Source: a virus. From it: DNA of 36,534 bases. A model generated the notes under the pieces. It saw nothing but the letters and a program-made list of their open reading frames with translations, searched no databases and was not told where the DNA came from. Below, piece after piece: positions 1-6,277 of this stretch. Position 1 is the stretch's first letter. Each line of letters begins with the position of its first letter. The stretch covers positions 1-36,534 of the IMG/VR virus record IMGVR_UViG_3300042547_000045, one strand, 5' to 3'. The translations under genes were made by a program, and so were the position numbers.

Positions 1-1170
1 TTGCTGCGTGTCAAATTCTACGCACAGTGAGGGGTAGCCCGCTAGTAAATGTTGCTTGAGCTTCTGACGGACGTTCACGATGATCGGGTACATCGTGGAT
101 TTGTAGAATTCGTCCAACATCGTTTGCGTGTTGTTGTACTTCCCGTCCGCGATTCCGATCATCGCCGGGGGCACGCCAAACAATCCGCAGATGCGCTTCA
201 TTGTTTGCAGCTTCAAAGCCGCAGCGTCGGCGTCTTGCAAGGAAAGCATCTTCAATGCTTCGTATTTCATCCCTTGATCAAGCAGCATCCCTTGGCCGGG
301 CTTGGACGGGTCGGTTGTCCGGCTTCCGGTCATGCTTGACCATGCTTCCTTGAGCCGCGCCGCAATCTCTTTGTATTTGGCGTCAGGAATGACCGACTCG
401 GTGGTGAACATCCCCGAAGGCTTCGCGCCGTTCTGCATGACGTAGTTGGCGTACAGGTCGATGTCCTGATCCAACCCAATCAACTCCACCGCAAGCAGAC
501 CCTTGTTGAAGCCCGCCGAACCCTGCCACGGCATTTCTTTGACGTGCATGACTTGGTAATACTCAAGTGGCTCGTCCTTGGAAAACCCGTAGGAAGGCGT
601 GGACAGTCGATACGACGGGTAGCGGGTCGGGGTGAGCGTGACCGCAACTAGCGTCGAATCAAGAATAAACATTTCGGTTGGCGTCTGCGTAGGATTCTTC
701 TGATCCTTGCGCCACCAAAGCGTGAATGCTTCACCCAAGAGGTCATGCCACATCAACCACTGATACCAAAACTCGTATTGGCTTTGGAATTGGTTGGGGT
801 TCTGTAGCAGAGACAAGACTTGTTGGGCCTTGGTCTTGTTCCGAGTGGATACGCGGGAATCCCTGACTGCATCGACCACGGTGCCGTCGTCCAACTCGCA
901 CATGATCTTGATGGGCAATTGACTCAAGGCGCGGGCTTTTGCGCCAACAGCAGCCATTACGGTGCCATTTCGGGACAAGGTGGACATATCCACCACCCGC
1001 CCTGCGTCTGTAACGGCACTCGTGGTGACGTACAGAATCTGCGTATTGACCGTCGGCCTGCGGTTGTCGCCCTGATAGACGACGTTGTTACCTAGCGCGG
1101 TCTGCCCAAACAACGTGTTTGCTTCGTTGTTTTGCGTTTGTTTCCGCTTGAAAATGTCTAGGATTCCCAT
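1..1170 (-). CDS. Portal protein, HK97 family (C-terminus cut by window edge)
   Basis: Forms the dodecameric portal ring at one capsid vertex, through which DNA enters and leaves and to which the terminase docks. The visible part is 390 codons from an ATG and runs off the window without a stop. HK97/phage_portal features are visible: start MGILDIFKRK, a middle stretch with VMQNGAKPSGMF, then ICGLFGVPPAMIGI followed by YNNTQTMLDEFY and STMYPIIVNV, the typical late part of this family. Family members are usually about 400-450 residues, so only a short tail is missing. It lies 25 bp after terL in the terminase-portal order standard for this phage type. The prohead protease that should follow is at the other end of the window. 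The family call is firm; the missing end cannot be described. Confidence 0.93.
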   Translation of the reverse strand, partial: MGILDIFKRKQTQNNEANTLFGQTALGNNVVYQGDNRRPTVNTQILYVTTSAVTDAGRVVDMSTLSRNGTVMAAVGAKARALSQLPIKIMCELDDGTVVDAVRDSRVSTRNKTKAQQVLSLLQNPNQFQSQYEFWYQWLMWHDLLGEAFTLWWRKDQKNPTQTPTEMFILDSTLVAVTLTPTRYPSYRLSTPSYGFSKDEPLEYYQVMHVKEMPWQGSAGFNKGLLAVELIGLDQDIDLYANYVMQNGAKPSGMFTTESVIPDAKYKEIAARLKEAWSSMTGSRTTDPSKPGQGMLLDQGMKYEALKMLSLQDADAAALKLQTMKRICGLFGVPPAMIGIADGKYNNTQTMLDEFYKSTMYPIIVNVRQKLKQHLLAGYPSLCVEFDTQQ

Positions 1171-1195
1171 GTTTGGCCCCCGTTTCCCGCTTACT

Positions 1196-2875
1196 TTACC
1201 ACTCAAGCGTGCGGAAACCAAACGATTCCGAGGTGTAAACATTGTCCAAGTGGCAATGCACGGCCATGATCATGGCAATGATGCCGTCGATTTTTGCCGA
1301 AGGATCGGCGGCGTTCTTCCTAACCTTGACGTTGGCGTTGATGTCCACAAAGCATTCGCAGTTCCCTAGCTGCCAACCGACAAAGGGATTACCCGAATGC
1401 TTGATTGCCTTCTTCAGAATCAGTTGCTCAGTCGTCTTTGACGGGTTGGACAGGACGGCCATGCCCTGCCCCACCTTCTTCACCGGCAAGCCTTTGCCGT
1501 AGAGGTTGGCGACTAGGGCAGCGGCGTTGTAGGGGTCAAAGGCGATTTCCTTAACCTCGTACTTCTGAGCTTGGGAGGTAATGTAAGCCTCCACTTCGTT
1601 CAGGTCGGTCACGTTGCCTTGGGTCAGCTTGAGGATGCCTGACTGCCGCGCCTGCTCAAAAATGCTCAGGTAGTGGTTGGGCACAAAGTCAAGCGAGTCT
1701 TCGGGCAGGAAGAACTGAAACTCTGCGTAGAAGTCTTCCTCGCCGTACCTGTGGAGCGTGCAGACCGCATTCAGGTCGCGGGAGTGCGCCAAGTCGAAGG
1801 CGATGAAGGTGGACTCGGGCTTGCCCTCGGGCATCGGGGCAATCGACTCGTCCCAATGCTTGCGGTCCACCCAGGCGGCATTGGCCGAGACATAGACGTT
1901 GAGTTGCTTGCAAAGGAATTCGTTAAGGCTTGCCGGTTTGGCCGATGCCTCGTCTGCCATGTGCTGAATATGCTCAGTCGTGACGGAGATGCCCAACATG
2001 GGGTTGGCCTTGCCCCAGGTGGATTCGTCGCGCCAGTTGTCGCCCTGGTCGATTGAGTAGCACAACCCAAACCACTTGCCTGAGTCGGCGGCATCGCCCC
2101 GAAGCAGGCTGCGGAAGTAGGTCAGGTCTTCAAAGAACTTGGTCTCGCGGGTGAATGACGCCGTGGTCATGTAGAGCCGCAGCGGGTTCTTTCGCGCCCC
2201 CATGCCTGAGTGCAGGACTTCGATGGAGGATCGTTCTGTGATCTGTGCAGCCTCGTCTATAAGGGCGCACGAGGGGTTCTTGCCGTCGCCCGTCTTTCGG
2301 TTCTCCCGGCTCAGTGCCCGGTAGGTCGAGGTCGTATCGCCCTGCTTTTTGATCTCTGATCGGTAGGTCAGGAACTTGGCGGCAAGTCTTTCGTCCATTG
2401 ATTCCACGATTGCTTTGGAGGAATCAAAGCAAATGGATGCCTGCTCACGGTTGGTGGCCAAGGTGAAGACTTCCGCGCCTGCGTCCCCAAACATCAGTTC
2501 GTACAGAGCCACGATAGAAGCTAGGGTCGTCTTGCCTGACTTCCGAGGCACGAACAGGACGACATCGGTGACCCACCGCTTAGAGTGGTCGGCCTTATCC
2601 CTGAACCCGTAGACGCCCGCCAAGAACAGGACTTGGAAAGGCTGCAAGACGATGGGCTTGCCTGCGTCCGGTCCCTTTACATGGCGGCAGAACCCGACGA
2701 ACTTGAGGATGTGTTCAGCTTTGGCAGGAACAAACTCGTAAGGCGCATCCTTGCGCTCTGCCATGTCCAAGAACCGCTGAGAAGCTAGTCGGACATCCTC
2801 ACAAGCCGGAATATCGCCCCGAGTGACCGAAGCCGCGTATTGAAACGCAGGCTCAAGCAGTGGCGAACAGTTCAT
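1196..2875 (-). CDS. terL: Terminase large subunit (HK97-like ATPase/nuclease)
   Basis: Motor of DNA packaging: hydrolyses ATP to pump DNA into the prohead and cuts the concatemer. 559 residues, normal for the family. The ATPase half shows a Walker A variant VPRKSGKTT (about residues 109-117) and Walker B with catalytic glutamate, ALIDEAAQI (204-212). The C-terminal RNase H-like nuclease shows IAFDLAHSRDLNA with Asp361, IAFDPYN with Asp447, and the closing KIDGIIAMIMA with Asp530, a plausible metal-binding triad. The start overlaps the end of terS by 23 nt in another frame, suggesting translational coupling. Together with a P27-like small subunit and an adjacent HNH nuclease this matches the cos-packaging HK97 type; the packaging mode itself is inferred. 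Confidence 0.96.
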   Translation of the reverse strand: MNCSPLLEPAFQYAASVTRGDIPACEDVRLASQRFLDMAERKDAPYEFVPAKAEHILKFVGFCRHVKGPDAGKPIVLQPFQVLFLAGVYGFRDKADHSKRWVTDVVLFVPRKSGKTTLASIVALYELMFGDAGAEVFTLATNREQASICFDSSKAIVESMDERLAAKFLTYRSEIKKQGDTTSTYRALSRENRKTGDGKNPSCALIDEAAQITERSSIEVLHSGMGARKNPLRLYMTTASFTRETKFFEDLTYFRSLLRGDAADSGKWFGLCYSIDQGDNWRDESTWGKANPMLGISVTTEHIQHMADEASAKPASLNEFLCKQLNVYVSANAAWVDRKHWDESIAPMPEGKPESTFIAFDLAHSRDLNAVCTLHRYGEEDFYAEFQFFLPEDSLDFVPNHYLSIFEQARQSGILKLTQGNVTDLNEVEAYITSQAQKYEVKEIAFDPYNAAALVANLYGKGLPVKKVGQGMAVLSNPSKTTEQLILKKAIKHSGNPFVGWQLGNCECFVDINANVKVRKNAADPSAKIDGIIAMIMAVHCHLDNVYTSESFGFRTLEW

Positions 2876-3236
2876 CGACGGCAGTTGCTTTGTTTACCTT
2901 CTTCGGACGACCACGCGCCACCAAACCAAGTTCACCAAGAATCTTGATCAGCTTGTCGATGCACTCGTTCCTGAGCTTGACCCATCCGGTAGTACCGACA
3001 CCCGCCGCGTACTGCGTGATGTAGCCCTCTTCGTTGATGTGCCGCTGCGCCTCAGTCAGCGACTCCATGATCACGATCATCGACGCAATCAAGGTTTCGT
3101 CGCTTGGCGAGATTGACCCGTAAGTATTTTCCAACTCGTCCCGGATCAAAGTTTCAAACACGGTCGCGTCCCAAGAACTTGGGTCTTTGAAAAACCCAAT
3201 GATCTGCCGAGGGGGTTTGCGTTTTGGTTCTTTCAT
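2853..3236 (-). CDS. terS: Terminase small subunit, P27-like
   Basis: Recognises the packaging site on phage DNA and hands it to the large subunit. 127 residues, in the normal range. It starts with a basic segment (MKEPKRKPP) and continues as a helical protein with the central IRDELENTYG and ESLTEAQRHI and a C-terminal helix VKLRNECIDKLIKILGELGL before a basic GRPKK tail. This resembles the P27 family, where such helices oligomerise and bind DNA. An AAAGGGA ribosome site lies about 8 nt before the ATG. The gene directly precedes terL and follows the HNH nuclease gene and a 26-bp palindrome. The assignment rests on position plus family-like pattern. Confidence 0.8.
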   Translation of the reverse strand: MKEPKRKPPRQIIGFFKDPSSWDATVFETLIRDELENTYGSISPSDETLIASMIVIMESLTEAQRHINEEGYITQYAAGVGTTGWVKLRNECIDKLIKILGELGLVARGRPKKVNKATAVDELFATA

Positions 3237-3289
3237 GGGGAATTCCCTTTCTTCTCTTGTTTGATTCTCTTACTTTAACTTAATAGTGT

Positions 3290-3315
3290 TCAACTTTGTG
3301 TCTACACGAAGTTGA
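3290..3315. repeat. 26-bp near-perfect palindrome between HNH gene and terS
   Basis: The left half is TCAACTT-T-GTGT-C and the right half T-ACAC-G-AAGTTGA, symmetric about 3302/3303 with a single mismatched pair (3297/3308). It sits in the 129-bp gap between the HNH gene and terS, which otherwise holds only AT-rich sequence and the terS ribosome site. The position fits a cos/terminase recognition site, which in HK97-like phages lies just before terS beside the HNH gene. It could instead be a repressor operator: a -35-like TTGAAC on the minus strand overlaps its edge. As a terminator it is unconvincing because no T-tract follows on the minus strand. Confidence 0.55.
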
Positions 3316-3365
3316 CCCCGCGCTTGCTCTTGGACAAACCCCAAATATTTTACTTTCTAACGGGT

Positions 3366-3803
3366 TTACCCTAACCTCTCCGCAACCACGCGTGCGTAGT
3401 CGTCGTCGGTGAACTGCTCCACCTTGTCTGTGTACGCCTCGTATATCCCGCGTTGCTCTAGCCCCGTCTTGTAGCTGTGGTGGCTTTGGCAAAGGCTTTG
3501 GAGGATGTTGCGCTTGAATGCCTGTTCCCCGAACTTACGCCACGGGAAGACGTGATCCACATGGAGGGCCAAGGTCACCTTGCCTTCGACTAGGCAGGCT
3601 TGGCATAGAGGGTGGCGGGATAGCTGTGCCGTCCTAAGTTGCCGCCATGCTGCGGTGTTGTAGATGGCGTCGTAATCTCGGCTTAGGCTTTCCTTGCCCC
3701 CGTGGTCGAGGCAGTAGCTGTTGAGCTTTGATCGGGGGTTCTTGCACCCGAGGTGTCCGCACTTGGTGTTGTAGGGTGAGGTAGGGATGGTGCCTCCCGG
3801 TAT
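3366..3803 (-). CDS. HNH endonuclease with zinc-ribbon N-terminus; no canonical start codon
   Basis: Metal-dependent DNA nuclease. In HK97-like phages an HNH protein next to terS works with the terminase in cos cleavage. In order: an N-terminal cysteine cluster CGHLGC...SYCLDH, an Ap2/WRQLR-like helix (AAWRQLRTAQL), CxxC in PLCQAC, the histidine pair of the HNH motif in HVDHVFPW, asparagine in RNILQSL, and CQSHHSYKTG, a complete betabeta-alpha-metal fold. This frame is open from 3845, but its first ATG/GTG/TTG is a GTG at 3578, which would delete the zinc ribbon and CxxC. The interval given starts at an ATA at 3803. More likely the protein is entered by a -1 shift from the overlapping upstream gene, or a base is wrong or missing. 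Function is confident; the start is unresolved. Confidence 0.8.
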   Translation of the reverse strand: MPGGTIPTSPYNTKCGHLGCKNPRSKLNSYCLDHGGKESLSRDYDAIYNTAAWRQLRTAQLSRHPLCQACLVEGKVTLALHVDHVFPWRKFGEQAFKRNILQSLCQSHHSYKTGLEQRGIYEAYTDKVEQFTDDDYARVVAERLG

Positions 3804-3907
3804 CCGCTTGCGTATGCTGCCCTTGCGACGGATAGAGCCTTGGCCTTAGAGGGAAATGGCCCCTTGCTGCCCCACATCCATCCGGTTTTGGTGTGTCTGA
3901 GCGGCAT
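3683..3907 (-). CDS. Small conserved phage protein, possibly the N-terminal part of the HNH gene
   Basis: A 74-residue reading frame. Its first ~38 residues look like a small phage family with pattern TGWMWGSKGPF, then KAKALSVARAAYASGYRE (family proteins resemble 'W-WG-G...K..A..Q/ARA.YASGYKE'); no function is known to me. The rest is a proline/serine/threonine-rich run that looks like out-of-frame reading of the HNH gene, with which it overlaps for ~120 bp. The start shares bases with the stop of the preceding gene (TAATG), so translation is coupled. Either this is a short protein with an over-long tail, or its first 38 residues are fused to the HNH domain by a frameshift near 3795. Confidence 0.6.
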   Translation of the reverse strand: MPLRHTKTGWMWGSKGPFPSKAKALSVARAAYASGYREAPSLPHPTTPSADTSGARTPDQSSTATASTTGARKA

Positions 3908-4314
3908 TATTGATAGTCGCGCAGCTTGAGGATGGTCACGTTGATGAGGTTGGCGATGTTGTCTACCTCGTTCTGTAGTTCGGAGTCTTGAGGAAATCCG
4001 GGCGCCCGCCTGAGCGTTTCGACCTCATCCTTCAACGTGGTGATGTAGGCAAGGGGGTCGTTTGGGGGCAGTTTGTAGTCCGCAATGAAGTCGTGGAGTT
4101 GGCCGTACTTGCCTTGGAAGGATTCGATGAAGCCGTCGAGCTTGTCAGACAGTTCATCGTAGAAGATGCCCAAAGCCCGATGTGCTGCGTCTGCTCCCGG
4201 CCCTTTGCGCGTCCAGTGCAGGATGTGGGCATTCGTCACGGCATGAAGCATATGCATCGTGAAGACCATCAAGGGGTCGTTTTGCTCTTGAGCTTCGTTG
4301 ATTGCGAATCGCAT
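3907..4314 (-). CDS. DUF5856-type, Dps/ferritin-like helical protein
   Basis: 135 residues, predicted all-helical. The segment HILHWTRKGPG...AHRALGIFYDELSDKLDGFIESFQGKYG is the recognisable core: His/Trp early in helix 1, His-x-x-Leu and Phe-Tyr in helix 2, and an acidic helix with E-S-F-Q-G, as in the DUF5856 phage family and reminiscent of Dps-like four-helix bundles. Whether it binds iron or DNA cannot be told; a full ferroxidase set was not identified. The start is supported by AGGGG about 8 nt before the ATG. It is the first gene leftwards from the divergent control region, with a candidate promoter just upstream, and is coupled to the next small gene by TAATG. Confidence 0.65.
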   Translation of the reverse strand: MRFAINEAQEQNDPLMVFTMHMLHAVTNAHILHWTRKGPGADAAHRALGIFYDELSDKLDGFIESFQGKYGQLHDFIADYKLPPNDPLAYITTLKDEVETLRRAPGFPQDSELQNEVDNIANLINVTILKLRDYQ

Positions 4315-4342
4315 GACTGCCCCTGTGGATAACTTGGTCTTT

Positions 4343-4371
4343 ATTTGACCATGTCTCTATATAGATAACAA
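4343..4371 (-). promoter_or_regulatory. Candidate sigma70-type promoter with operator-like symmetry
   Basis: Read leftwards: TTGTTA as -35, a 17-nt spacer, TCAAAT as -10 (4 of 6 consensus bases), leaving a leader of about 20 nt before the ATG at 4314. The spacer contains the perfect 10-bp palindrome TCTATATAGA (4356-4365), and the -10 is flanked by TGGTC...GACCA (4335-4351), either of which could bind a regulator. This is a pattern match only. Confidence 0.4.
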
Positions 4372-4380
4372 CCTAAGAGA

Positions 4381-4610
4381 TTCTCCTTTGGTGAATGTCT
4401 GAGCAAAGCACAGCCTTACCGTAGCCTCACTACAGTTCGCACTGTGCCGCAACGCTTCTCCTTCGGAGCCATGCCGTCGCTTCGCACTACCCTAGACTTG
4501 TTTCAACCACCCGGCTCTAGGATTCGCCCACCGTCCCCGCCTTGGCTTGCTCGTGCAGCGGGGTATCTCAAGCCTGACCACCGACGTACCGCATCAGGCC
4601 GTCCAAAAGC
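4381..4610. other. Hairpin-rich non-coding segment, 5' half of the divergent intergenic region
   Basis: No credible gene on either strand. Several perfect short inverted repeats are visible: ACAGT/ACTGT with a TCGC loop (4432-4445), CTCC/GGAG in a TTC(G) loop (near 4459-4468), CCTAGA/TCTAGG (4491-4521), CCCCGC/GCGGGG (4535-4563) and GCCTGA/TCAGGC (4572-4599). The density is higher than expected for plain promoter DNA. It continues without a break into the stronger structure at 4614-4800, so the two may be one large RNA. An origin of replication is an alternative. Confidence 0.45.
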
Positions 4611-4613
4611 AAA

Positions 4614-4800
4614 AACCCCGTAAAACTCTCTGTGGTCTTGGCTCTTGGCGAGAGCAGCAGCAAAGCGATTGAAGATGGACAAAAGCCTCGCTTGCTACCT
4701 GACAAGACCACACAGAATTCTGCGGGGTTCAAGGCCCATCTTCATCGCCTAGATGCCACTCTAGACAAGCGCATTCTTGCACAGATGAATGTTGCTTGCA
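4614..4800 (+). ncRNA. Candidate structured non-coding RNA (closed multi-branch stem with possible pseudoknot)
   Basis: The arms 4614-4640 and 4703-4729 pair over 27 positions with only three mismatches and one G-U. The 62-nt interior holds GCTCT/AGAGC (4641-4655) and AGCAAAGCGA/TCGCTTGCT with one bulged A (4659-4668 with 4688-4696). The loop of the latter carries GAAGATGG (4671-4678), complementary to CCATCTTC (4736-4743) outside the main stem: a possible 8-bp pseudoknot. Downstream come CTAGA/TCTAG (4749-4764) and a two-part hairpin CAAGC+CATTC with GAATG+GCTTG (4766-4798). The one wobble pair is T-G on the plus strand, weakly favouring plus-strand transcription. A 68-codon frame through it is judged spurious. 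I recognise no Rfam family; transcription is unproven. Confidence 0.5.
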
Positions 4801-4868
4801 CAGCAAAAAACACCCAAAACCTAGGGTTTCCACTATAGGGTGACGGTCTAGTCGAACTACACTAACAA

Positions 4869-4902
4869 CATCGCAACAACGCGATGCCTACATCAAACGG
4901 AG
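4869..4902 (+). promoter_or_regulatory. Leader hairpin and ribosome site of the first early gene
   Basis: CATCGC-AACAAC-GCGATG makes a 6-bp stem with a 6-nt loop, ending 23 nt before the ATG at 4910. It is followed by GGAG at 4899-4902, seven nt before that ATG. The hairpin could stabilise the transcript or modulate entry at the ribosome site. No clear sigma70 promoter was found between it and the RNA structure upstream. Confidence 0.5.
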
Positions 4903-4909
4903 CTACATC

Positions 4910-5305
4910 ATGAAGATCGGAACCCAAACCAACAGCCTGATCAACCACATCTATAGCCGCGCCGTCATCGGTCAACCCGAGCCGGTCGTCGGCATGGGTG
5001 CCACGATGCTGCATTGGACTGACCGCACCCCCGGCACCATCTTCCGCGTGTTCGCAGTTGGCAAGTCCACCTTTGTTGAGGTGCGCGAAGACAACAAGAC
5101 CCGTACCGATGACAACGGCATGAGCGATGCCCAATCGTATTCGTTCAAGACCAATGTTAACGGCCATGCCCGCACCTTCAAGCGCAAGGCCAATGGTCAG
5201 TGGGTTCAGGTCTACAAGAGCAATGACACCGGGCGTTGGTTGCAGTCTGACGGATGCGGCCTTCGCATCGGTGAGCGCAGCGCCTACTACGACTTCTCCT
5301 TCTAA
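4910..5305 (+). CDS. Conserved hypothetical early phage protein
   Basis: 131 residues with no function I can assign. The start MKIGTQTNSLINHIYSR and the central GMGATMLHWTDR resemble a family common as a first early gene in phages of Gram-negative bacteria. After the ATMLHWTDRTPGTIFRV segment there is a regular alternation typical of small beta-rich proteins (VFAVGKSTFVEVRED, later FKRKANGQWVQVYKS), then a C-terminal GERSAYYDFSF. It has a strong GGAG ribosome site and is first in the plus-strand operon, followed by a GC-rich UUCG hairpin that would lower transcription of later genes relative to it. This suggests high early expression, perhaps a host-takeover protein (inference). Confidence 0.8.
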   Translation: MKIGTQTNSLINHIYSRAVIGQPEPVVGMGATMLHWTDRTPGTIFRVFAVGKSTFVEVREDNKTRTDDNGMSDAQSYSFKTNVNGHARTFKRKANGQWVQVYKSNDTGRWLQSDGCGLRIGERSAYYDFSF

Positions 5306-5312
5306 TCAACCC

Positions 5313-5328
5313 GCCCCCTTCGGGGGGC
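5313..5328 (+). terminator. UUCG-tetraloop hairpin after the first early gene
   Basis: GCCCCC-TTCG-GGGGGC: six G-C pairs closed by a C(UUCG)G tetraloop, 7 nt after a stop codon. The following bases (ATCTTC) are only weakly T-rich, so it may be a leaky terminator or an mRNA-stabilising/processing hairpin rather than a full stop. Confidence 0.5.
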
Positions 5329-5346
5329 ATCTTCAAGAGACAAGAC

Positions 5347-5442
5347 ATGAAACAAAAACTTATCGACATAGCCTTCGCCATCATCACCGGCTTGATTGGC
5401 TGCGCCTTCCTTCTTCATGCGCTCGGTGCGCTTTGGGAGTGA
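5347..5442 (+). CDS. 31-residue single-pass membrane peptide
   Basis: MKQKLIDIAFAIIT followed by a hydrophobic run through GLIGCAFLLHALGAL: one predicted membrane segment and almost nothing else. It sits between two real genes; its stop is two bases before the next ATG, and the leader GACAAGAC directly before the ATG is also found before the Erf gene. No homologue is recognised. It could be a small inhibitor or superinfection peptide, but that is a guess. Confidence 0.5.
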   Translation: MKQKLIDIAFAIITGLIGCAFLLHALGALWE

Positions 5443-5444
5443 GC

Positions 5445-6161
5445 ATGAAAGACGATGGTGAATACCGCGTAGAGGTCAAGGTCAGGAACAACCTGATCCT
5501 GAGCGCAATGGAAGCTGCGGGCTACAAGAACGTCAATCAGTTGTGTGTGGCGGGCGGCTTTGCTCCTACGCATATCGGCGCGTTTGTGAACATGAAGTGG
5601 TCGCCATTGGCTGCTGATGGCGACTTGACCCCAACAGCAAAGCGTCTGTGCGACTTTCTTGGCGTGCTGCCTGAAGACCTTTGGACACCCGAGCAACTGA
5701 TGTTTGTGCTGCCTGACAACAAGTCGCACTTTAACGTCGGGCATCGCGCCATGATGGAGATGCTTGCGCGTCACACGGGTGAGTTGTTAGAGCAGCCTGA
5801 CATTGATGCAAACATTGAGAGCGATGATCGTAAGCGCATCATTTCCGAGATGCTCGACACGTTGTCGCCCACTGAAGCAAAAGTGTTGCGCCTGCGGTTT
5901 GGCATTGACTCCCCTGACGAGCACACGCTTCCTGAGATTTCAGAGCTTTATCAACGCAGTAAGGAGCGCATCAGACAGATTGAGATGAAAGCCATCAGGC
6001 GATTGGGCGACAAGATACGCGGCCCAAAGCTAAAGCCTTATGCCCAAGTGCAGCCAAAGGTTGATTTTGACGCCATCAAGCAAGCGCACGAGCTTGCCAA
6101 GATGACGCCGGACGAACGCGCCGCGTGGGAAGAGGAACAAAACAAAAGGAAAACAGCATGA
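5445..6161 (+). CDS. XRE-like / sigma-70 region 4 transcription regulator
   Basis: 238 residues with two parts. Residues ~14-90 resemble a Cro/CI-type helix-turn-helix seen in phage sigma-like proteins: NNLILSAMEAAGYKNVNQLC, then sPLAADGDLTPTAKRLCDFLG and PEDLWTPEQL. Residues ~128-192 are a clear sigma-70 region 4: LDTLSPTEAKVLRLRFGID, HTLPEI, then KERIRQIEMKAIRRL, the helix that contacts the -35 element and RNA polymerase beta-flap. No regions 2 or 3 are visible, so it is not a complete sigma factor; it likely redirects or modulates host polymerase, for example for late genes. The ATG at 5445 follows GGAG at 5 nt; the frame is open further upstream, but that part lies within the preceding genes. 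Confidence 0.85.
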   Translation: MKDDGEYRVEVKVRNNLILSAMEAAGYKNVNQLCVAGGFAPTHIGAFVNMKWSPLAADGDLTPTAKRLCDFLGVLPEDLWTPEQLMFVLPDNKSHFNVGHRAMMEMLARHTGELLEQPDIDANIESDDRKRIISEMLDTLSPTEAKVLRLRFGIDSPDEHTLPEISELYQRSKERIRQIEMKAIRRLGDKIRGPKLKPYAQVQPKVDFDAIKQAHELAKMTPDERAAWEEEQNKRKTA

Positions 6162-6277
6162 GATGGCTTACCGATTGGCTTGCCGCTGCATGGGCACTCG
6201 CCATCTTGCTTGTGATTTTTCTTGGGCCTTTTGTGTTGGTCGGAATGTTGGTTAGCTACCTGTGGGGGATGCTATGA
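6158..6277 (+). CDS. 39-residue membrane peptide
   Basis: MRWLTDWLAAAW then a long hydrophobic stretch (ALAILLVIFLGPFVLVGMLV), one membrane span with a proline in the middle. It begins within the stop of the sigma-like gene (ATGA) and ends within the ATG of the next gene (ATGA), so it is embedded in a translationally coupled string. This context, not homology, supports it as a gene. Function unknown. Confidence 0.55.
   Translation: MRWLTDWLAAAWALAILLVIFLGPFVLVGMLVSYLWGML

Noticed and set aside
4632-4838. 68-codon frame through the intergenic region
   Set aside because: Low-complexity text, no homologue pattern, lies entirely across the paired arms of the RNA structure, no ribosome site.
4831-4840. 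CACTATAGGG, identical to the core of the T7 promoter
   Set aside because: The upstream half of the T7 promoter (TAATACGACT) is absent, no single-subunit RNA polymerase gene is present, and a 10-base match is possible by chance.
4869-4886. Possible tRNA or attachment site near the start of the early operon
   Set aside because: No cloverleaf can be drawn and no integrase gene is present; it is only a small hairpin.
5127-5444. Longer version of the sigma-like protein starting 106 codons upstream
   Set aside because: This part overlaps the first early gene and the small membrane peptide in another frame and has no domain; the ATG at 5445 has a proper ribosome site.
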